A stretch of 64,000 nt of DNA from NCBI GenBank assembly GCA_016707005.1, contig JADJIQ010000002.1:310001-374000 (forward strand), in the 5' to 3' direction. Origin of the DNA: Ignavibacteria bacterium (GTDB lineage: Bacteria; Bacteroidota; Ignavibacteria; Kapaibacteriales; Kapaibacteriaceae). A model generated the notes under the pieces. It did not search any database. It was given only the letters and a program-made list of their open reading frames with translations, and was not told the DNA's origin. Below, piece by piece: positions 18,636 through 27,030 of the stretch. Numbering within the stretch: position 1 is the stretch's first letter; each line of letters starts with the position of its first letter. The translations under genes were made by a program, and so were the position numbers.

Positions 18636-20075
18636 ATGTTAGCACAAGTACTTGAATACATCGATTGCCTCTCTATCATAGGTGGCGAGGCTTGGTTGCT
18701 TGATGATTCGATTCTTGCAACGCTATCGTCAACTGATCTAACATTGTTACAAATGGTTGTTTCGAGACAGGTTGCCAACGACCTTACACTAGCTCAACTT
18801 CTGTACGGATCATCTGCAACTGTCGATGGGCGCTATCGTCGGCGAATTGCGCGATTCGAAAACCGACTGGCCGAGATCGTATTGTCATGCCCCCTATCAC
18901 CGGCATTAGGGTCTCGGCGCTTGACATCAATTGCCTGTCTGCGCAACCTCCTCGTCGGTCAGACGCTTTTGCGGGCGGGTGGTACGTACACGAATCGCTG
19001 GCATTTGTTAGCAGCCCGTAGGGCGATAGTCTATCCTGAGCTTATGTGGTATGCGCCACCTATTCACTTTGCTCTAGCCTATTACGACGGCTTTAATGGA
19101 CGTGGTCGTAGTGCACGTCTTGAGCTCCGACGCGGGAGAGATGCGGCAAAGGAAGCGATGCACGTCCACGACCTACTCGAACTGTGGATCCATATCTCGA
19201 TCCCATTGCACAGGAAGGCGGACAAGGAACGCCGCAAGCCCTATATCGAGAAGGCACGAGCACTTCTCGCCGAACTGTCCAAAAGCAACACTTCCAGTGT
19301 TGTTGCGATGGCGGCGGCAAGACTTGCCACAACGCTTGCTCAATTAGTGGGCGACATGGAGCTTGGTCTCTATTGGTTGGACCGCTCACGAAAGGCGCTG
19401 ACGACGGAGGGTCGATATGATACCGTTGCTCTGAGGGAGTATCACGCTCAACGAGCATTTATCTTCAATACGGCCAACGACTACAAACGAGGAGTTCTTT
19501 CTGCTCGCAAGGTGGTTGAGTCCTGTAATCCGGATTCAACGGATTGGTTCAATGCGATCAACGTTCTCTTACGTTTCCAACTCAAGAGTGGTGAGTATCG
19601 TCGCGCGGCTGACACTGCCGATCTCATTGATTCCCAAAAGACGTTAAAACGGCAGTCGGCCGACCTGATCGCAAAGCTAAAGCTTGGCATGCTGTATGCG
19701 CGCGTCTTGAGTCACGATACATCGATCACGATCAGAAACGTGAAGTCGAACAGCAAGCAACCACTAGATGTTCTGATGCTTTCCGCCATGGTATACCGAG
19801 GCCAAGGTAGACAACCTGAGACCATCATAACACTAGAATCGATAAAGAGTCACATCGACCGAACCCGTGAACTTCGACGAGATCGTCCGCTATGGTTACT
19901 CTCTCGCATTGTGAGCATCTATGCACGTAACGAACTCTCATTGCGGAACTGTGTGTTGGACCGTCGCTTTGTACGGTATCAAAGGGAACTTGCCAACTAT
20001 ACAATTGTGACAGCTGTGCAGGGTGTGGTCTCGCCGTTGCAGTGGTGGAAAGTCTTTGTGAACAGCGAACGGTGA
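18636..20075 (+). CDS. Cytoplasmic helical-repeat (TPR-like) protein, unknown function
   Basis: 479 residues with no signal peptide or membrane segment. The sequence is almost entirely alpha-helical and rich in Leu, Ala and Arg, with helix pairs of about 34-40 residues (for example LREYHAQRAFIFNTANDYKR and NAINVLLRFQLKSGEYRRAA) that look like degenerate TPRs. No enzymatic motif is visible. Compared with its secreted-protein neighbours it is basic and cytoplasmic, so a regulatory or scaffold role is possible. The start ATG 18636 lies 46 bp after the palindrome at 18578. Confidence 0.65.
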   Translation: MLAQVLEYIDCLSIIGGEAWLLDDSILATLSSTDLTLLQMVVSRQVANDLTLAQLLYGSSATVDGRYRRRIARFENRLAEIVLSCPLSPALGSRRLTSIACLRNLLVGQTLLRAGGTYTNRWHLLAARRAIVYPELMWYAPPIHFALAYYDGFNGRGRSARLELRRGRDAAKEAMHVHDLLELWIHISIPLHRKADKERRKPYIEKARALLAELSKSNTSSVVAMAAARLATTLAQLVGDMELGLYWLDRSRKALTTEGRYDTVALREYHAQRAFIFNTANDYKRGVLSARKVVESCNPDSTDWFNAINVLLRFQLKSGEYRRAADTADLIDSQKTLKRQSADLIAKLKLGMLYARVLSHDTSITIRNVKSNSKQPLDVLMLSAMVYRGQGRQPETIITLESIKSHIDRTRELRRDRPLWLLSRIVSIYARNELSLRNCVLDRRFVRYQRELANYTIVTAVQGVVSPLQWWKVFVNSER

Positions 20076-20084
20076 ACAGCGATC

Positions 20085-20347
20085 GTCATGCCGAGCGAAG
20101 TCGAGGCACAGCCCCTCGACTACGCTCGGGATGACGAATGCCCCTCGACTTCGCTCGGGATGACGAATGCCCCTCGACTGCGCTCGGGATGACGAATGCC
20201 CCCTCGACTACGCTCGGGATGACGAATGCCCCCTCTCGACTGCGCTCGGGATGACGAATGCCCCTTCTCGACTACGCTCGGGATGACGAATGCCCCCTCG
20301 ACTACGCTCGGGATGACGAAGGCCCCTCGACTACGCTCGGGGTGACG
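20085..20347. repeat. Array of nine interspersed-repeat units
   Basis: One inverted unit (GTCATGCCGAGCGAAGTCG, from 20085) is followed by eight direct units built on TCGACTACGCTCGGG plus ATGACGAATGCCCC, spaced about 28-31 bp. Units differ at one base of the core (TAC, TTC or TGC) and in spacer length. It lies between convergent genes 18636-20075 and 20361-21521 and could act as a transcription boundary. Any frame through it is repeat-encoded and not a gene. Confidence 0.88.
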
Positions 20348-20360
20348 GACGGCCAAACGC

Positions 20361-21521
20361 TTAATGAATCACTGAACGATATATCGGCTTGCCGTTGTCG
20401 AGGATTTGGAACACCATGAACCGGGTGTCGGGGAGGATGATGGCTGTGTCGTTATCGGTGATGGGTGTTGTGCGGATGGATCGTCCGCGGGCATCAAAGA
20501 ACTCTATCGACATCGTGGCGGCATTGCGTATGCGAAGCATATCGCCATGACGTGTAACGGACACATCACCTACTCCACTGTTTGATATTCCCACAACATC
20601 AGAGACCACAAAGCTCTTGCGGAGGAGCTCAGTGTCATTGGCGTACAACACACATGTCCACGTTCCATTGCGCTCGGGTCGATTTATCCACGACCACCAG
20701 TAGAAGTAGTTCGACGTGATCCCTGTTTCCGCTTCATAGGTAAACCATTCACTCAATTCAGGATCGAGCCATACAATGCGCAATCGGTCCGTTGGGTTCA
20801 CCCCTTGCAGCAACGTCCAGAACGTGATCGATGAGTCAGCCTGCTTTACAACAGTTGCCGTTGGCGGTCGCTCACAAATAGTGTCGAGTGACGGGGGCCA
20901 TGTAGTAACATCCGCATCGATCACGCGGAGTTGTGTTTGATACGGTGGCTGATCTTGCCACAACGTTGGAGATGGTGAACAGCCCCCTTCAAACGGATCA
21001 ACCAGCTGCCAGACTTCAAAATGGACGTGGGGGTCTTCACTGTTTCCGCTTGAACCAACAAGAGCAAGTGCCTCACCGACATCAACCGTATCTCCAACAG
21101 CAACAACAGCACTACCTCTGCGATTATGGGCGTAATACGTTGCCAGTCCGTTGGGATGGAGAAGTGCAACATAGTTGCCATATCCGCGGGAGACCACCGA
21201 GACCTTGTTTCTATCCGGGAAGGTGTCTACAACAGCAGTAACAACACCAGCAGCGGCAGCCACAACGGTTACGCCCGAATCCATTTGTCGAAACGACTTC
21301 AGAACAAAGTCCGTTCCTTGATGCCCATCATACGTTTGTCTACCACACCCGTGATCACGAATAGCATTGGCATTCACGTCGTGATCAACATGATTCACAA
21401 CAACAAAGTCCTTATCGAGCACACCACGAATCGGAAGGATCAGTTTACCGCGATAAGGCTGTGCCGCCGCGGTGTAGACAGATGCCGACAACAGAACGAA
21501 CAACACAAATAGGCGGTTCAT
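20361..21521 (-). CDS. M23 family metallopeptidase with T9SS sorting domain
   Basis: 386 residues from ATG 21521, which directly precedes the signal peptide (NRLFVLFVLLSASVYTAAAQ). The LytM/peptidase M23 domain carries the zinc ligands in GHQGTDF (His and Asp) and HVHFEVW (HxH), with the Tyr-Ala-His segment ATYYAHN between. M23 enzymes cleave peptide cross-links of peptidoglycan or, when secreted, glycine-rich proteins such as elastin or staphylococcal walls. The C-terminal 75 residues (ISNSGVGDVSVTRHGDMLRI to YRSVIH) look like a sorting domain, so the enzyme is probably released or held at the cell surface and may attack other cells or extracellular protein. Confidence 0.85.
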   Translation of the reverse strand: MNRLFVLFVLLSASVYTAAAQPYRGKLILPIRGVLDKDFVVVNHVDHDVNANAIRDHGCGRQTYDGHQGTDFVLKSFRQMDSGVTVVAAAAGVVTAVVDTFPDRNKVSVVSRGYGNYVALLHPNGLATYYAHNRRGSAVVAVGDTVDVGEALALVGSSGNSEDPHVHFEVWQLVDPFEGGCSPSPTLWQDQPPYQTQLRVIDADVTTWPPSLDTICERPPTATVVKQADSSITFWTLLQGVNPTDRLRIVWLDPELSEWFTYEAETGITSNYFYWWSWINRPERNGTWTCVLYANDTELLRKSFVVSDVVGISNSGVGDVSVTRHGDMLRIRNAATMSIEFFDARGRSIRTTPITDNDTAIILPDTRFMVFQILDNGKPIYRSVIH

Positions 21522-21667
21522 AGAGAGGTACTCCCGAGTCATCAATCGCAAACGCATACTCAACCACCAATAATACGACGGCATTGATGTAACGGCTACA
21601 TTGTTCGGTGTGTCTTTTGACACACAGCAGTTACTCCCCGCAGTTCCTCGACATTTTTGAGCACGGT

Positions 21668-22987
21668 ATGCCCCCTATCATCACAACAATTGTCATCGTA
21701 TCTCTTGCAGTCACAACAACCTTTGCTCAAGTCGGCTCATGGCAAGTCCTGCCGAACAGTCCGGTGGCGCTTGATCGTTGGGACGCGATGCATTTTGTTC
21801 ATCAAGATTCGGGGTGCATTGCAGGTACAAAAAGTGGTGTGTTCCGCACCCGCAATGCCGGAGAAACATGGGAGGAGCTTACGTCTGCCTATTACAGTCC
21901 TACTGACAAGCCATACTTCCGATCGATGGGATGGGCGAATTCACGCGTTGGATGGCTAGGTGCATTGGGCGGGAAGCATCAAATATATCACACCGTAGAT
22001 GGTGGTGATTCCTGGACCAGATATGCATTTCCAACGGGGTCCGGTGTAGGGGGTATTTGTGGAATTCAAGCGATAGATGAAAGCACCGCCTACTTTGTTG
22101 GACCGTTTATGAATGATCTTTATGGCAAGCCACATTTTACTTCTACACGTGATGGCGGACAGAACTATACAACACTCGACCTCTCCGCGCTATCAAGTAC
22201 GATGGTAGACGTCAACTTTGTTGATGGGGCAATAGGCGTTGTTGGAGGAGGTGTTAACGGTGCGATCAAGAATGGCTACGCAACTGTGCTTCACACTCAA
22301 GACTCCGGTCGCACTTGGAAGACAGTCTACACCTCTACGAAACCCGGCACCCAATTGTGGAAGTTTTCCAAGAGTAGTGATGGTGTAATCGCCGGCGCTG
22401 TGCAGGCGTTTGGCGCTACGACACCGTATGTGATCTTCTCGAGAGATAGTGGTCGAACATGGACCGAAAGCTCAATAGCAATAGGTACTGATCTCAATCT
22501 GACAGGTCTTCAAAGTGTTGGGCTGCTATCCTCAGAATACGGCTGGGTTGGAGGCAGGCTATTTTCGTCGAGGAGTACGACTAATGGCGGCAAGTCCTGG
22601 CAACAAGACTCGTCCGTTCTGCGATCCGTAAATCGCTTCCAGTTCTTTTCAGATACGTTGGGATACGCTTCCGGTGCACAGGTGTACGTGTATAGAAGGG
22701 GCTCCACTACTCACACAGAGGATGATGGTAGGCTACGTGGTACGCCCAATGCTGATTTGCGCGTATCGAACAGTGGACCCGGTGTTATCGAGATCTCACT
22801 ACCCACACATTTTGCGGTACAAAACGTCTCACTTTATGACATGCAAGGTCGCGAGTTAGCACATGAAGCCCCTTCCGTTACCGCACAAGGAACAATGCTC
22901 CTCCGGCATTCTCTGCGCTCGGGGGTAGCCATTGTGGTTGTATGCACGGACATCGACTGCCTCTCGGGCCTCGTGGCCATTCAGTGA
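21668..22987 (+). CDS. T9SS-secreted BNR/YCF48-like beta-propeller protein
   Basis: 439 residues from ATG 21668, which starts the signal peptide (MPPIITTIVIVSLAVTTTFA). Asp-box-like turns recur about every 45-60 residues: NAGETWEEL, VDGGDSWTRY, RDGGQNYTTL, DSGRTWKTV, DSGRTWTES and NGGKSWQQD. This pattern is that of YCF48/HCF136-like and sialidase-type propellers, which bind ligands but often lack catalysis. The end (VIEISLPTHFAVQNVSLYDM onward) is a sorting domain. An open frame extends upstream to 21608 but lacks a signal peptide at its start. Divergent from the M23 peptidase gene across about 150 bp. Confidence 0.8.
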   Translation: MPPIITTIVIVSLAVTTTFAQVGSWQVLPNSPVALDRWDAMHFVHQDSGCIAGTKSGVFRTRNAGETWEELTSAYYSPTDKPYFRSMGWANSRVGWLGALGGKHQIYHTVDGGDSWTRYAFPTGSGVGGICGIQAIDESTAYFVGPFMNDLYGKPHFTSTRDGGQNYTTLDLSALSSTMVDVNFVDGAIGVVGGGVNGAIKNGYATVLHTQDSGRTWKTVYTSTKPGTQLWKFSKSSDGVIAGAVQAFGATTPYVIFSRDSGRTWTESSIAIGTDLNLTGLQSVGLLSSEYGWVGGRLFSSRSTTNGGKSWQQDSSVLRSVNRFQFFSDTLGYASGAQVYVYRRGSTTHTEDDGRLRGTPNADLRVSNSGPGVIEISLPTHFAVQNVSLYDMQGRELAHEAPSVTAQGTMLLRHSLRSGVAIVVVCTDIDCLSGLVAIQ

Positions 22988-23184
22988 TGACAGGGAAGAA
23001 GAATTGCGCTTATCGTGAGATACGGGGCTCGTAGGTCGTATTTTTGTGTCTCAGCGTGTTGTCATGCCGCGTGCAGTATCGTCATGCCGAGCGTAGTCGA
23101 GGCACAACCCCCTCGATCCTCCCTTCGGCAGGACAGGCTTCGCTCGGGGTGACGTACGCCTCTTCACCTCTTCGCCCTTTCGCC
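22988..23184. repeat. Interspersed-repeat cluster between genes
   Basis: An inverted copy (23081-23105, GTCATGCCGAGCGTAGTCG) and a direct copy (23110-23153) face each other. The direct copy carries an extra CCTCCCTTCGGCAGGACAGG insert in its arm that is itself a small hairpin; the same insert recurs at about 30150. The region ends directly before the next start codon. Confidence 0.8.
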
Positions 23185-24078
23185 ATGCCTTCGGAGCCCC
23201 CTTTGACCCAGGAAGAACTAGAATTTTTGGAGATGATCATTGACCTTACCGCTACAGGCGAGGTCCAAAAACGTATTGATGCTCTGCAAAGGGGCGAATA
23301 CGACGCCGATCTGAAACTCGCATTGAACAGAGCACGCAGGCTACGCCGGTGGGTTGGACGTAATGACCCAGGCGAGGAAGTCCGTGCTCATGAGTTGGAA
23401 CGAGCAGAACGTGGCTTCAATCATTTTGCTGGTTCGGACGTGATGGTGGATGCACGACTGCGTGTTGCTAAGACTCACGTAGAGAGATTGACGATTTGTT
23501 ATACGATCCTCGATGCTGCCCGACGTGAGATTGATGCCTACGTGGGGGCAGTGAAGGAGCGTTTTGATGCGGGTCCTTCGGCTTTACAAGCGCCTTTGGC
23601 TTTTCAAGCGCCTTTACAAGCGGCTGTTTCAGCGGCTGTTTCAGCGCCTGTTTCAGCGCCTGTTTCAGCGCCTGTTTCAGCGCCCTTGAAAGCGGCTGTG
23701 CCGGCAAAGGTGGAGAAGCGCAGGCCGAGTTTGGCAGAGCGTGCCTTTGTTGGTGCTGTGCAGTACTTCATTACCGCACCGGATGACATCGTCCGCATCA
23801 TCCAGGACGGCAGAGGCACGATCGAGATGAATTCCCTATCGCTGTATGAGGCGGGTGAGATCTTGGGCGCACTTAAAGACCACTTCTACCTCGACCGGAA
23901 GAACGGCAAGGATCTTCAGATCTCTGTGGCTGGACATGCCCCCTTACCATGGTTCGGCGAGACCGATACTATTGAATCGGCTGTGATAGCTGCAAGGGGC
24001 TCCAAACAAACCTCTCGCGAATTCGAATCGGTACGACGGAGTTTTACGAGGGATCTGCATCGGTATGATGTCAGATGA
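23185..24078 (+). CDS. Paralogue A of an unrecognised two-domain protein with variable Ala/Pro linker
   Basis: 297 residues from ATG 23185. An open frame extends back to 23044 but only through repeat DNA. The N-terminal domain (about 1-130) is helical (TQEELEFLEMIIDLTATGE). A linker (about 135-175) is a 12-bp coding repeat giving APVS units. The C-terminal domain (about 178-297, starting EKRRPSLAERAFVGAVQYF and containing DHFYLDRKNGKDLQISVAGH) is nearly identical to that of the next gene. No signal peptide. I do not recognise the family. Its stop overlaps the next start by 4 bp (ATGA), so the two are coupled, and a UPF1-like helicase follows. Confidence 0.75.
   Translation: MPSEPPLTQEELEFLEMIIDLTATGEVQKRIDALQRGEYDADLKLALNRARRLRRWVGRNDPGEEVRAHELERAERGFNHFAGSDVMVDARLRVAKTHVERLTICYTILDAARREIDAYVGAVKERFDAGPSALQAPLAFQAPLQAAVSAAVSAPVSAPVSAPVSAPLKAAVPAKVEKRRPSLAERAFVGAVQYFITAPDDIVRIIQDGRGTIEMNSLSLYEAGEILGALKDHFYLDRKNGKDLQISVAGHAPLPWFGETDTIESAVIAARGSKQTSREFESVRRSFTRDLHRYDVR
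23590..23697 (+). repeat. In-frame 12-bp coding repeat (linker of paralogue A)
   Basis: Units of GCGCCTGTTTCA and close variants run in tandem and encode repeated Ala-Pro-Val-Ser. Because the unit is four codons, copy-number change would alter linker length without a frameshift. Confidence 0.85.
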
Positions 24079-25019
24079 AGAGCTCTGACGTTATGACGCA
24101 AGAAGAATTCGACTTTCTGGTAATGATCATTGAACTCACGAGCAATGGCGAGATCCAGTCGCGTGTGAAGCAGTTGAACAATGGCGACTTTGACTCGGAC
24201 CTGAAACTGGCCCTAAATAGAGCTCGGCGGATCCAGCGATGGGTAGCAAAGAATAATCCTCTTGAGGAACTACGTCAAGCGGAACTTGTACGCGCGGCAA
24301 CGGGCTTTGACCACTTTGCGTATACGGACCTAAGCAATGATGTTCGGTTCCGTAAGATCAATGCGTTTGTAGACCGACTCGGAAAGGCATACTTCATCGT
24401 AGATCTTGCGATCGCTGAGATCGATGTTTATGTGGATGCGGTCAAGAAACGTTATGAGGCAAAAGGAGGAATCGTTAAGGGATCGGTAAATCCTGTGCCA
24501 GCGCCTTCGGCTTTTCAAGCTCCTTTGCCAGCGCCTTCGGCTTTTCAAGCTCCTTTGCAAGCGCCTGTTCCAGCGCCTTTGCAAGCGCCTTTGCAAGCGC
24601 CTTTGCAAGCGCCTTTGCAAGCGCCTTTGCAAGCGCCTTTGCAAGCGAAAGTAGAAAAGCGTAGGCCGAGTGTGGCAGAACGTGCGTTCGTTGGTGCTGT
24701 GCAGTACTTCATTACCGCACCTGATGAAATCGTGCGCATCATCCACAATGGTAAAGGCACGATCGAGATGAATGCCCTATCGCTCTATGAAGCGGGCGAG
24801 ATCTTAGGCGCACTCAAAGACCACTTCTACCTCGACCGAAAGAATGGCAAGGATCTTCAGATCTCCGTTGCTGGACATGCCCCCGTACCATGGTTCGGCG
24901 AGACCGATTCTATTGAGTCCGCCGTGATAGCTGCAAGGGGCTCCAAACAAACATCCCGTGAGTTTGAGTCTATTCGCCGAACGTTTGGGAATGCGCTGCA
25001 TCGGTATGATGTACGTTGA
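24075..25019 (+). CDS. Paralogue B of an unrecognised two-domain protein with variable Ala/Pro linker
   Basis: 314 residues; the start overlaps the paralogue A stop (ATGA at 24075-24078). The N-terminal helical domain (TQEEFDFLVMIIELTSNGE) is clearly homologous to that of paralogue A but more diverged than the C-terminal domain. The linker (about 140-193) is made of 12-bp repeats (QAPL units) plus two longer PAPSAFQAPL units. The C-terminal domain (about 196-314) shares long identical stretches with paralogue A, for example ALKDHFYLDRKNGKDLQIS. No membrane or secretion signal. Two adjacent forms suggest a heteromer or functional divergence; function unknown. Confidence 0.75.
   Translation: MKSSDVMTQEEFDFLVMIIELTSNGEIQSRVKQLNNGDFDSDLKLALNRARRIQRWVAKNNPLEELRQAELVRAATGFDHFAYTDLSNDVRFRKINAFVDRLGKAYFIVDLAIAEIDVYVDAVKKRYEAKGGIVKGSVNPVPAPSAFQAPLPAPSAFQAPLQAPVPAPLQAPLQAPLQAPLQAPLQAPLQAKVEKRRPSVAERAFVGAVQYFITAPDEIVRIIHNGKGTIEMNALSLYEAGEILGALKDHFYLDRKNGKDLQISVAGHAPVPWFGETDSIESAVIAARGSKQTSREFESIRRTFGNALHRYDVR
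24489..24651 (+). repeat. In-frame 12-bp coding repeat (linker of paralogue B)
   Basis: A tandem run of CAAGCGCCTTTG and variants encodes Gln-Ala-Pro-Leu units; the 5' part has a longer duplicated unit. Several adjacent units are base-for-base identical, a sign of recent slippage. Confidence 0.88.
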
Positions 25020-25149
25020 AGAAGTGACCAAGTGACGTAGTGACAAAGTGACTCTGTAACGATCTTCATTGTACATTTCACAGCGTCACTGTGTCATCCT
25101 ATCAATTTCGTGTCACTTCGTCACTTTGTCACTTCGTCGTTACTCTTAC
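25020..25149. repeat. Inverted blocks of a GTGAC-based short repeat
   Basis: The left block (25022-25052) is a run of AAGTGACNNAGTGAC-like units and the right block (about 25109-25139) is its inverse (GTCACTTCGTCACTTTGTC). They could form an imperfect hairpin of about 25 bp between paralogue B and the helicase, acting as an attenuator or terminator. Confidence 0.65.
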
Positions 25150-27030
25150 ATGCTCGATCTACTCTCCAAAGCTCTCCAGCGCGAACGTGATGCGCATGCA
25201 GAACGCTTTCGCATTCTTACGGGTGTTGCGCCTGTGCGACAGCGTGTTGCAGAGGGTGTAGCGTGGTTCCCGCTGCGCATTCGGGAGAAGGGATATGGAT
25301 TTGGTGAATATCCGTTTGTTGTAGTAGAGCGCACCGGACAGACTGGACCTCATCAGCTGGGAGGGGGCAAACCTTGTCAGCTCTTCTCGCAATCAGGCTC
25401 TGAGCAACGGGCGGTGAATGGCACTGTCCATTGGGTGACGGGGAATGTGGCACATATCATCCTGCGTGAGAACGAACATCCGGATTGGCTCGACGATGGT
25501 CGATTAGGTGTACAGCTCACGTTCGATGCATCGGGCTTCAAGGACATGGTGGATGCGCTGCAACGGGTGAGCAACGCGGATGGAGATCGTCTAGCACGTT
25601 TGCGCGACATTCTCTTTGGACATACATCACCAACATTCGCCCCTTTGTCATCGATACAACAGATTTCCACTCTCAACGCATCACAGAATGCTGCAGTGGA
25701 TCTTGCTCTGCGTGCGAATGACGTGGCCATCATCCACGGTCCGCCAGGTACGGGCAAAACAACTACACTTGTCGAGGTGATACGGCGCTGCGCCCAACGT
25801 GCACGTCCGGTGTTGGTGTGTGCTCCCTCGAATGCCGCAGTTGATCTGCTTACGGAGCGTTGTGCTGCTGCCGGACTCGATGTAGTGCGACTCGGCAATC
25901 TTGCTCGGATCGATCCGGAAGTGATGCAGCATACTCTTGGAGAGCGATGGAAGCGACATGGGATGTCGGCCGATGTGAAGGACATGCGCAAACGTGCCGA
26001 TGAGTTTCGTCGGCTTGCCATGAAATACAAACGTTCGTTCGGCAAGGCGGAGATGGAACAGCGCAAGCTCCTCCTTCAAGAAGCACGATCGATCATCGCC
26101 GATGTGCGTCGGATGGAACAACAAGTAACGGACCTGATCATCGATCAGGCAGATGTTGTTGCGTGTACGCTTGTAGCAACAAGAAATGAAGAACTAAAGG
26201 GTCGACACTTTGAATACGTTGTTATCGACGAGGCCGGTCAGGCACTCGATCCCGCGATGTGTATTCCCCTGCTGCGCGCCGAACGTGTGATACTGGCAGG
26301 AGATCCGCACCAACTGCCCCCTACCGTCATCGACCAACAAGCCGCGCGATTGGCACTTGGATCTACGATGCTGGAGCGTGCGATCACAGCGCATCCCTCA
26401 GCCGTGTCGTTGTTAACCGAGCAGTATCGCATGAATTATGTGATCATGTCGTACTCCAACGCCACGTTCTATGAGGGGAAGGTAACCTCGCATCCTAGTG
26501 TTGAGGATCGGACCATACCCGATGGAGCCCCCTTACAAGAAAGTCTTCTGATCATCGATACGTCGGGAAGGGGCTGGGAAGAATCCCCCGGCGAAGGCTC
26601 AGAGTCACTTGCCAACAAGGGCGAGGCTGAGTGTGCATGTGCCATCTACAACCAGCTCATGGAGAATGACGGTCACGAGAAGTGGAGTGTGGGCATCATC
26701 TCTCCATATAGGGGGCAGGTACGACTCATCTCTTCGATGCTAACCGAGGAACAACGGTCACGTACTTCGTTGCTTGATGTTGACACCGTTGACTCGTTTC
26801 AGGGGTCGGAATGTGATGTGATCATCATCTCTCTTGTGCGCAGCAACGACGACCAAGAGATCGGCTTTCTCAAGGATACACGACGGATGAATGTTGCGAT
26901 CACACGTGCTCGGCGAAAGCTCGTGATCATCGGTGATGGATCCACGATCGCTTCACATCCGTTCTATAAGGGGCTTTGGGAGTATGCTGAGAACCACGCA
27001 ACGGTAATCAGTGCGTGGAATGGGTATTAG
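25150..27030 (+). CDS. UPF1/IGHMBP2-like superfamily 1 DNA/RNA helicase
   Basis: 626 residues from ATG 25150; upstream codons lie in repeat DNA. All SF1 motifs are visible: Walker A GPPGTGKTT (197-205), CAPSNAAVD (Ia), Walker B VVIDEAGQALDP (about 357), GDPHQLPPTV (III), TEQYRMNY (IV), DTVDSFQGSECDVIIISLVR (V) and NVAITRARRKLVIIGD (VI). The N-terminal 170 residues match the 1B/stalk-type region of DNA2/NAM7 helicases. These enzymes unwind nucleic acid 5' to 3' using ATP. It follows the two paralogous proteins on the same strand and may act with them; a repeat hairpin separates them. It ends convergently with the 27027 gene, overlapping by 4 bp. Confidence 0.92.
   Translation: MLDLLSKALQRERDAHAERFRILTGVAPVRQRVAEGVAWFPLRIREKGYGFGEYPFVVVERTGQTGPHQLGGGKPCQLFSQSGSEQRAVNGTVHWVTGNVAHIILRENEHPDWLDDGRLGVQLTFDASGFKDMVDALQRVSNADGDRLARLRDILFGHTSPTFAPLSSIQQISTLNASQNAAVDLALRANDVAIIHGPPGTGKTTTLVEVIRRCAQRARPVLVCAPSNAAVDLLTERCAAAGLDVVRLGNLARIDPEVMQHTLGERWKRHGMSADVKDMRKRADEFRRLAMKYKRSFGKAEMEQRKLLLQEARSIIADVRRMEQQVTDLIIDQADVVACTLVATRNEELKGRHFEYVVIDEAGQALDPAMCIPLLRAERVILAGDPHQLPPTVIDQQAARLALGSTMLERAITAHPSAVSLLTEQYRMNYVIMSYSNATFYEGKVTSHPSVEDRTIPDGAPLQESLLIIDTSGRGWEESPGEGSESLANKGEAECACAIYNQLMENDGHEKWSVGIISPYRGQVRLISSMLTEEQRSRTSLLDVDTVDSFQGSECDVIIISLVRSNDDQEIGFLKDTRRMNVAITRARRKLVIIGDGSTIASHPFYKGLWEYAENHATVISAWNGY

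Noticed and set aside
20085..20347. Regular direct repeats that could suggest a CRISPR array
   Set aside because: Spacers are only a few bases long and alike, repeats vary within the core, and the same unit occurs singly across the window.
20120..20356. A 78-residue minus-strand open frame
   Set aside because: It is read entirely from the interspersed repeat array, with no start signal and repeat-derived peptide only.
25377..26066. A 229-residue minus-strand open frame
   Set aside because: It is the Ser/Arg-rich shadow of the helicase gene, whose motifs continue unbroken on the plus strand.
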